A stretch of DNA of 48,529 nt, from assembly GCA_019695345.1 (NCBI GenBank), contig JAIBAE010000026.1:1-48529 (forward strand), read 5' to 3'. Numbering within the stretch: position 1 is the first letter of the stretch; every line of letters begins with the position of its first letter. Shown here piece after piece: positions 43,910 through 48,529 of this stretch. Both the position numbers and the translations under genes were made by a program. The notes beneath the pieces are model-generated. The model ran no database searches, was not told where the DNA came from, and saw only the letters and a list, made by a program, of their open reading frames with translations. Origin of the DNA: Bacteroidota bacterium (GTDB taxonomy: Bacteria > Bacteroidota > Ignavibacteria > Kapaibacteriales > NICIL-2).

Positions 43910-46102
43910 ATGAGTATTACGTTTAAAAGCAAACAACAATTCGGCACAGGAATACTATTTGTATTTCTCTGTGTGGCTGTAGTTATAGGGCAAGCTCAAA
44001 CCAAAAAGAAACCAACTTCCACACCAAGCACTCCTAAAAAGGAAGAACAAAGTACTACCTCTACTAAGGTGTTGGATTCTCTTCATGTGCTTATGGAGTC
44101 TTCACCATTTTATTCACGGTTATATGCTGTTGCAAAATCAAAGGGTGATTCTGTTGTGTTACGGTATGCCCCAACCAAATCAGGTCCGTGGAAAGCATAC
44201 AACGCAATTGGATATGTTGTAGAGCGTAAAGATATTTCCGATAGTAATCGCAACGAAGCATTTGTGCGCTTAACATCTGCGCCACTAAAACCATGGACGT
44301 TAGAAGAATGGAAAGCAAAGAGTGCAAAAGAAGATAGCTACGCCGCTATTGCCGCACAATGTTTGTACGGACGTGTAACGCCTATGGACCCCACCAAACC
44401 GGCGCAAGCAATTGTTGATGCCGCAAACGAGTTTGAAAATAAGTTTGGCTTTGCATTGTTTGCCGCAGATAATCATCCGCACGCGGCTAATGGTTTAGGG
44501 TTACGATATGTTGATGCTTCTGTTAAAGAGGGGAGAACCTATGTCTATCGCATTTTCCCCGCTCGCCCGGACAGTATCTTCATCATTGATACGGCCTATA
44601 TCGTGACAACTGTAGGAAAAGCCGACCCATTACCACCGCCTGCAAATTTAGTAGCAGAAGAACTGGAAGGGAAAGTAGAAATAAAATGGAAGAACATAGG
44701 TACAGGGTTTTATACCGGATTCCATGTGTACCGCAAAGGGAAAGACGGAAAAGAAGTACAACTCACAAAAACACCTGTTGTACCCATGACGTTCTCGCAA
44801 GCAAAGAAACCAATGGAACCATTCTATACCGATACAACAGCCGGCTATTACAAACAATGGACGTATCTTGTGCGCGGTATTGATGCCTTTGCTGACCTAT
44901 CCGAACCCGCTATAGTAACTGCAATGGGACGCGATAAAACTCCACCTCCAATTCCGGCATTAAACAAACCGTTGGTAGTTGGTAACAAGGTTACCTTAAC
45001 ATGGGAAATGAAAAAAGAAGTTTCTGATTTAGCCGGCTTTATTGTAGAGCGTAGTGACTCTATTACATCGCGCTACTCAACACTAACCGAAAAACAATTA
45101 CCGGCGTCGCAAACAAAATATCTCGACTCCAACGCCACGCCCGATTTCCCGTACTACAACGTAATGGCTGTAGATACTGCAGGCAATATGTCCGAACAAT
45201 TCCCAATGTATGTTGAGCTTGCCGATACGCTTCCGCCATCTACGCCAAAGTTTATAAGTGCCGCCATAGACACCAATGGCATTGTAACATTAAAGTGGCA
45301 CTTGGGCAGCGAGCGCGATTTACTTGGATACCGCGTTCTATGGGCTAACGACTCCACGCACGAGTTCACTCAACGTACAAACCTTGTGTTGCAGGATACC
45401 GTGTTCTACGATTCCGTTAGCATCAAAACATTAACGCATAACATCTATTATAAAGTTGTTGCCGTTGATACGCGCTACTATCACAGCCAGCCAACCGACA
45501 TCATTAAACTCCGCAGACCTGATGTACTGCCACCCGAAACCCCTGTGTTTACCGATGTATTTGTTACCGATACCAGTGTTGTATTACGTTGGGCACCATC
45601 AACATCCGATGACGTTAAAGAACAAGTGTTATCGCGCCGCAGGCAAGGCGAAAAAGAATGGCAACCATTTGCAACGCTTAACCCGCGCACCGATGGCTAC
45701 ACCGATACCACTGTAAACAAACTCATTATGTACGAATACAGTTTGCAGGCAATTGATAGTGCCGGGCTAAAAAGTCCATTGTCATCGGCAGTGCAAGGCA
45801 GACCCTACGATGCCGGCGTACGCCCCAACGTGCAAGATGTAGTTCTTACCTATAACGACAAAACAAACACCGTCTCCGTACAATGGAAATATCCATACAG
45901 AATAAAAGAGAAATACTGGTTTGTTGTGTATCGTTCGTTCGAAGAGTTTCCGTTGCGCCAATACCGTGCAGTAGAATCCGAAAAAACAACATTTACAGAT
46001 AACGATTTGATTGGTAAAGGTCGGTATACATATGCCGTACGGGTTATGTCTAAAGTGGGCGAATCCCCCATGAGCGACGTAAAAGAAATCACCATAAAGT
46101 AA
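43910..46102 (+). CDS. Secreted five-FN3-domain protein
   Basis: A 730-residue exported protein. The start at 43910 (MSITFKSKQQFGTGILFVFL) leads into a signal sequence ending near IGQAQT, then a Lys/Thr/Ser-rich linker. Residues about 240-730 hold five fibronectin type III domains beginning near 240, 343, 440, 539 and 637; each carries the W core (IKWKN, LTWEM, LKWHL, LRWAP, VQWKY). A unique region fills 60-235. There is no T9SS domain. It begins 14 nt after the giant gene and is probably co-transcribed, so its product may act with it on the cell surface. A strong terminator follows, so the block 34659-46102 is one likely unit. Confidence 0.82.
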   Translation: MSITFKSKQQFGTGILFVFLCVAVVIGQAQTKKKPTSTPSTPKKEEQSTTSTKVLDSLHVLMESSPFYSRLYAVAKSKGDSVVLRYAPTKSGPWKAYNAIGYVVERKDISDSNRNEAFVRLTSAPLKPWTLEEWKAKSAKEDSYAAIAAQCLYGRVTPMDPTKPAQAIVDAANEFENKFGFALFAADNHPHAANGLGLRYVDASVKEGRTYVYRIFPARPDSIFIIDTAYIVTTVGKADPLPPPANLVAEELEGKVEIKWKNIGTGFYTGFHVYRKGKDGKEVQLTKTPVVPMTFSQAKKPMEPFYTDTTAGYYKQWTYLVRGIDAFADLSEPAIVTAMGRDKTPPPIPALNKPLVVGNKVTLTWEMKKEVSDLAGFIVERSDSITSRYSTLTEKQLPASQTKYLDSNATPDFPYYNVMAVDTAGNMSEQFPMYVELADTLPPSTPKFISAAIDTNGIVTLKWHLGSERDLLGYRVLWANDSTHEFTQRTNLVLQDTVFYDSVSIKTLTHNIYYKVVAVDTRYYHSQPTDIIKLRRPDVLPPETPVFTDVFVTDTSVVLRWAPSTSDDVKEQVLSRRRQGEKEWQPFATLNPRTDGYTDTTVNKLIMYEYSLQAIDSAGLKSPLSSAVQGRPYDAGVRPNVQDVVLTYNDKTNTVSVQWKYPYRIKEKYWFVVYRSFEEFPLRQYRAVESEKTTFTDNDLIGKGRYTYAVRVMSKVGESPMSDVKEITIK

Positions 46103-46122
46103 TCCGTTTTCCCCATCCCCAT

Positions 46123-46160
46123 AACAAGCGCAGAGAATAACAACTCTGTGCTTGTTTGTT
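46123..46160 (+). terminator. Rho-independent terminator of the giant surface operon
   Basis: AACAAGCGCAGAG (46123-46135) pairs with CTCTGTGCTTGTT (46144-46156), with one G-T pair, then TGTTTT. It lies 20 nt after the FN3 gene stop. Confidence 0.85.
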
Positions 46161-46167
46161 TTAAAGG

Positions 46168-46217
46168 TGTTCCCCGCATCTGCCGCAGCGCGCCTTGTGC
46201 GCCGCAACCCGGTCGGG
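46168..46217. repeat. Family B dispersed repeat
   Basis: GTTCCCCGCATCTGCCGCAG, then GCGCC and CGCAACCCGGTCGG: the family B core, GC-rich against its AT-rich surroundings. It follows the operon terminator directly. Confidence 0.5.
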
Positions 46218-46328
46218 AAACATCGTTACAGCGCCGCGTGATTTTCTCCCACTCTTTTTGGAGCTACAATTAGGAACACTTTCTCACAAACACTTATTTC
46301 GTTAGCATTCTATGATGAACATGTAGTT

Positions 46329-46449
46329 CAATACCGGAGGTATTGCATGTTTATAGGAAAATGGAATCTCAAGGAGCATCTTCGACCCCAGCCGGGGTCG
46401 CACAGTCTTTCGTGCATCGTGTTCTATAAACCTTAAACTGCTCCGCAGT
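46329..46449. repeat. Family E element with three hairpins
   Basis: Three perfect small hairpins in a row: CAATACC-GGA-GGTATTG (46329-46345), CGACCCC-AGCC-GGGGTCG (46383-46400) and ACTGC-TCC-GCAGT (46437-46449). GTTTATAG after the first and CTATAAAC before the third are inverted. It looks like a complete inverted-repeat element of a class common in environmental Bacteroidota, a recall from memory. Gap 46103-46509 otherwise holds nothing gene-like. Confidence 0.6.
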
Positions 46450-46509
46450 ATATCTTTTACCTTGATAATTCAACTTTTTCAACATCTAAAATTTTGTGTT
46501 CGAATTGAA

Positions 46510-46644
46510 CTCCTTTGGAGAGGGTTGGGGTGAGGTCATACCAGCCAAACGAAAAAGTTTGTTTATGTAAGAAAGTACAGATGTAAATTGCAAGCGTAAC
46601 ACTACGTCATGAGCGCTACGCTGAACTCATGACGGGACTTAAAA
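46510..46644 (+). repeat. Family D1 direct repeat, copy 1
   Basis: A 135-bp segment starting CTCCTTTGGAGAGGGTTGGG and ending CATGACGGGACTTAAAA. It recurs at 47347-47479 with only about four differences. The last part folds as a hairpin, CGTCATGAG/CTCATGACG. A small gene starts 25 nt downstream, as after copy 2. Confidence 0.9.
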
Positions 46645-46669
46645 TAATTTACTTTGAGAATTTTAAGTT

Positions 46670-47110
46670 ATGACCAAAATAGGTGATTTAACCTTCTGTT
46701 TACACACAGATAATTCAAGTATTAATGCTTTGAGTATACTTGATTCATTTTTAAACTGTGGATGGGATTTAGTAAACGATGGTGAAATCTGGATTCTGCC
46801 AATTGAAGATACGGATTTCGATTGGAAGATATTTAAAGATACTGAGAGAGATATAGTTTTAAATATTATACAAAATAAGTATATCCGAAATGAATTAATC
46901 GGTGTTGTAATGACTTATAAATTAACAGGTCATGGAGTCAGCATGTTGTTGCAGCCTGATTTAAAATCTATTAAAGTTATTTGTAATATTAATCAGAAAA
47001 TGCTAAAAGATTTGAATGTTGTTGATTTTTCTTGGTATTTAATGAAGATAATACCGATTCTTAGTAAATTGAAAATTACTATAGATTCTATAACGTGTGA
47101 TTATAGTTGA
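46670..47110 (+). CDS. Small orphan protein in repeat cassette 1
   Basis: A 146-residue soluble protein with no signal peptide, AT-rich and unlike the neighbouring operons in base use. It starts MTKIGDLTFCLHTDNSSINA. It is acidic in the first half (GEIWILPIEDTDFDWKIF) and has a compact alpha/beta look. No family was recognised. Its place between repeats D1 and D2, next to a second unrelated gene in the same frame of repeats and a toxin remnant, suggests an orphan immunity or cargo gene. That is inference only. Confidence 0.65.
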   Translation: MTKIGDLTFCLHTDNSSINALSILDSFLNCGWDLVNDGEIWILPIEDTDFDWKIFKDTERDIVLNIIQNKYIRNELIGVVMTYKLTGHGVSMLLQPDLKSIKVICNINQKMLKDLNVVDFSWYLMKIIPILSKLKITIDSITCDYS

Positions 47111-47132
47111 TATTCAACTTTAGGAATTCTTT

Positions 47133-47169
47133 AAGTTCTGGCATGAGTTCAACGTAGTGCTCATGCCAG
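47133..47169. repeat. Hairpin after cassette gene 1, inverted copy of the D1 end
   Basis: CTGGCATGAG (47138-47147) and CTCATGCCAG (47160-47169) form a perfect 10-bp stem. Its reverse complement matches the hairpin at the end of D1, including the loop CACTACGTTGAA versus CGCTACGCTGAA and the following ACTTAAA. Stem bases differ in a paired way (GC for TA). The gene at 46670 is thus bounded by inverted covarying hairpins. Confidence 0.7.
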
Positions 47170-47185
47170 CCATGTGTATGTTGTG

Positions 47186-47285
47186 TTTAAGTTCCGGTAT
47201 TACTTCTTGTGTCTGTAATGAGTATCTGCCGTTGTTACAAGGTGTGTCGGTAGATACTTCGTGTAACTCCTACACAACGTAAAAC
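47186..47285 (+). repeat. Family D2 direct repeat, copy 1
   Basis: A 100-bp segment starting TTTAAGTTCCGGTATTACTT and containing GCCGTTGTTACAAGG and CTTCGTGTAACTCCT. It recurs at 48167-48266 at roughly 80% identity. It follows cassette gene 1 just as copy 2 follows cassette gene 2. An internal stem, GTATCTGCC/GGTAGATAC, is present. Confidence 0.8.
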
Positions 47286-47346
47286 AGGGATGGCATCTGT
47301 ATCTTCTTCTCTAAACCAATACTATACTACAACACGTGTTCTCCCT

Positions 47347-47479
47347 CTCCTTTGGAGAGGGTTGGTGTGAGGTCATACCAGCCAAACGAGAAGTTTGTTT
47401 ATGTAAGAAAGTACAGATGTAAATTGCAAGCGTAACACTACGTCATGAGCGCTACGCTGAACTCATGACGGACTTAAAA
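47347..47479 (+). repeat. Family D1 direct repeat, copy 2
   Basis: A near-identical copy of 46510-46644. Here the leading hairpin is intact: CCCTCTCC-TTT-GGAGAGGG (47343-47361). It ends 20 nt before the ATG of cassette gene 2. Confidence 0.9.
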
Positions 47480-47499
47480 CATCAAGTAACTTCAATGAT

Positions 47500-48033
47500 A
47501 TGAGAATAAAATTTTTAAAATACCTACGTTATATACGCAATATTATCTTGTTACTTTATATTGCTTCGTTCATATTATTGGCATTAAGTAGCGAGTTAGG
47601 GGGAAGTGCAGAAACTATTAAGTCTATAATTCAGATAATGGTATTTATACATCTCAGTTTATATGCAATTACACTTAGATATGTGTCATTTGATAGAATG
47701 AGCATAATACTCTCTACAGCCTCAATAATTATTTTATTGGTTGTCTTTCCATTAGCTGGTATATTAATGAGATTACTTATTGCTGAAGAGTATGGCGTAG
47801 TCTCTATTGATACTGCAATAATAATAACTGCCATTTTCGCTCCTATGTACTTCTCTATACTTCTTATACTTACATATCGACTTATTTATTCAGAGAAACA
47901 CCATCAAAGATATACGTCTTCCTTCATATTAACGTTTTTTTCTTTTTTTATATTTATTATAGGGTGGTGGTTTATACATAAGCGTATTGAGTTATTACTG
48001 CAAATAATTAATCAATCAGATGAATCGTTGTAA
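47500..48033 (+). CDS. Small five-helix membrane protein in repeat cassette 2
   Basis: A 177-residue integral membrane protein, very AT-rich, with hydrophobic segments at about 12-31, 41-60, 67-92, 104-128 and 140-160. A basic N-terminus (MRIKFLKYLRYIR) favours an inside start. No family was recognised. It occupies the same place between D1 and D2 as the unrelated gene at 46670. Multi-helix membrane proteins of this size are known as immunity proteins in toxin loci, which would fit the toxin remnant directly downstream, but this is inference. Confidence 0.62.
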   Translation: MRIKFLKYLRYIRNIILLLYIASFILLALSSELGGSAETIKSIIQIMVFIHLSLYAITLRYVSFDRMSIILSTASIIILLVVFPLAGILMRLLIAEEYGVVSIDTAIIITAIFAPMYFSILLILTYRLIYSEKHHQRYTSSFILTFFSFFIFIIGWWFIHKRIELLLQIINQSDESL

Positions 48034-48047
48034 TTCAGGTTCTTTTT

Positions 48048-48188
48048 GTCGTGTTGGTGCATAATAATTGTGATAGTTGGATTGATAAAGATTTATACAG
48101 TAGATTAGGTGATTAGAACCCAGAATTACAAAAGGTTTTTGAAAATGCAATGAAGAAGGGGATTGTTTTAAGTCCCGGCATTACTTCC
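48048..48188 (+). pseudogene. Remnant of a polymorphic-toxin C-terminus (VLVHNN junction)
   Basis: The frame reads VVLVHNNCDSWIDKDLYSRL then GD, a stop (TAG at 48114), then NPELQKVFENAMKKGIV before it runs into repeat D2. VLVHNNC is the typical junction between a pretoxin (HINT-like) region and the variable toxin domain in Rhs or other polymorphic toxins. No start codon or upstream toxin body is present, so it is a displaced C-terminal tip. The stop could have come from a CAG codon. Confidence 0.5.
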
Positions 48189-48266
48189 TAAGTCTGCGAA
48201 GGGCGTCATGCCGTTGTTGCAAGGCGTGTCAGCAGAACTTCGTGTAACTCCTTACACAGCGTAAAA
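48167..48266 (+). repeat. Family D2 direct repeat, copy 2
   Basis: A copy of 47186-47285 starting TTTAAGTCCCGGCATTACTT, with GCCGTTGTTGCAAGG and CTTCGTGTAACTCCT conserved. It overlaps the end of the toxin remnant. Confidence 0.8.
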
Positions 48267-48305
48267 AATGCTACATTAAATACCTGATTATCATTAATAA
48301 GTGAG

Positions 48306-48446
48306 ATGCAAATGCCAAAAATTGTCTGTACATGTTCAGAGATTGTTAACTTAACACCAATGCCAAATGAGCACGAGTACAAATTTATTTCAGATATTAA
48401 TTTAGGCACAAGACTAGATAAGGTTATACAATTTAGAGAGTTTTAG
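48306..48446 (+). CDS. Short or truncated Cys-x-Cys protein
   Basis: A 46-codon ORF, MQMPKIVCTCSEIVNLTPMP then NEHEYKFISDINLG. The CxC start followed by a Pro-rich turn and 'ISD' resembles the N-terminus of small zinc-ribbon-like proteins often found as orphan immunity genes. It stops early (TAG, then TAA), so it is probably a truncated remnant. The last 83 bases of the window (48447-48529) show nothing further. Confidence 0.4.
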   Translation: MQMPKIVCTCSEIVNLTPMPNEHEYKFISDINLGTRLDKVIQFREF

Positions 48447-48529
48447 TAAAATTTGATAGATGTTATTCTTTCTATTATTAAACCGAAACTCACACTCTTT
48501 CAAATGTAGGTAAAATGTTGATTTGCTCA

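Noticed and set aside
46510-48266. Integron attC array or CRISPR array
   Set aside because: Repeats are only two copies each, too long and spaced for CRISPR, and lack clear attC core sites (RYYYAAC/GTTRRRY); no integrase or cas genes in view.
48206-48409. 67-codon minus-strand ORF at the right end
   Set aside because: It overlaps repeat D2 and runs antisense to the CxC ORF, which looks more protein-like.

Overview
The window looks like chromosomal DNA (about 40-45% GC by eye) from the Bacteroidota-Chlorobiota group, perhaps a Kapabacteria or Ignavibacteria relative. That placement is an inference. It rests on four secreted proteins with type IX secretion (T9SS) C-terminal sorting domains, an N-terminal region like the TANFOR domain of Bacteroidota surface proteins, a BatA-like von Willebrand protein, and promoter candidates of the TTTG-N19-TAnnTTTG type. 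No rRNA, tRNA, CRISPR array or intact transposase was recognised.

Layout. 0-6.5 kb: BatA-like membrane protein, T9SS cargo protein, lipoprotein and NtrC-type regulator, all leftward. 6.5-9 kb: gltX plus the queuosine genes queD and queF, leftward. 9-10 kb: rpsF and rplI, rightward, without rpsR between them. 10-14.5 kb: epimerase, aldo/keto reductase, PPP-type phosphatase and deoC, rightward. 14.8-15.9 kb: TerC-type membrane protein, leftward. 15.9-20.3 kb: aspartate kinase, purH, a MarR regulator and a YceI protein, the last two sharing an operator-like palindrome. 20.3-30.4 kb, leftward: dehydrogenase, receiver-CheB protein, a small membrane protein-ugd-T9SS protein cluster, a pair of exported TldD-like proteins (one with and one without the metal-binding motif) and another T9SS protein. 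30.5-31 kb: exported thioredoxin. 31.2-34.4 kb: two translationally coupled surface-protein genes, leftward. 34.6-46.1 kb: a rightward surface block of a predicted beta-barrel, a 2477-residue giant protein and a five-FN3 protein. 46.1-48.5 kb: an AT-rich repeat-built island with small orphan genes and the remnant of a polymorphic-toxin C-terminus.

A striking layer lies between the genes: several dispersed hairpin or inverted-repeat families. Family A (TTTGCTATCGC...GACGGCACC with its reverse complement at the other end) occurs as three complete paired elements and six solo halves, and six ends lie 2-6 nt from a stop codon. Family B (CAGCGCGSCAACCCGGT core), family C (CATTCCCG hairpins with a covarying inner stem) and family E (GTTTATAG) are also present. 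Family D builds the terminal island: unit D1-gene-D2 occurs twice with near-identical D1, similar D2 and unrelated genes inside.

The best candidates for something new are the D1/D2 cassette island with its toxin remnant, the family A elements that abut stop codons, and the secreted TldD pair in which one partner has lost every metal ligand.
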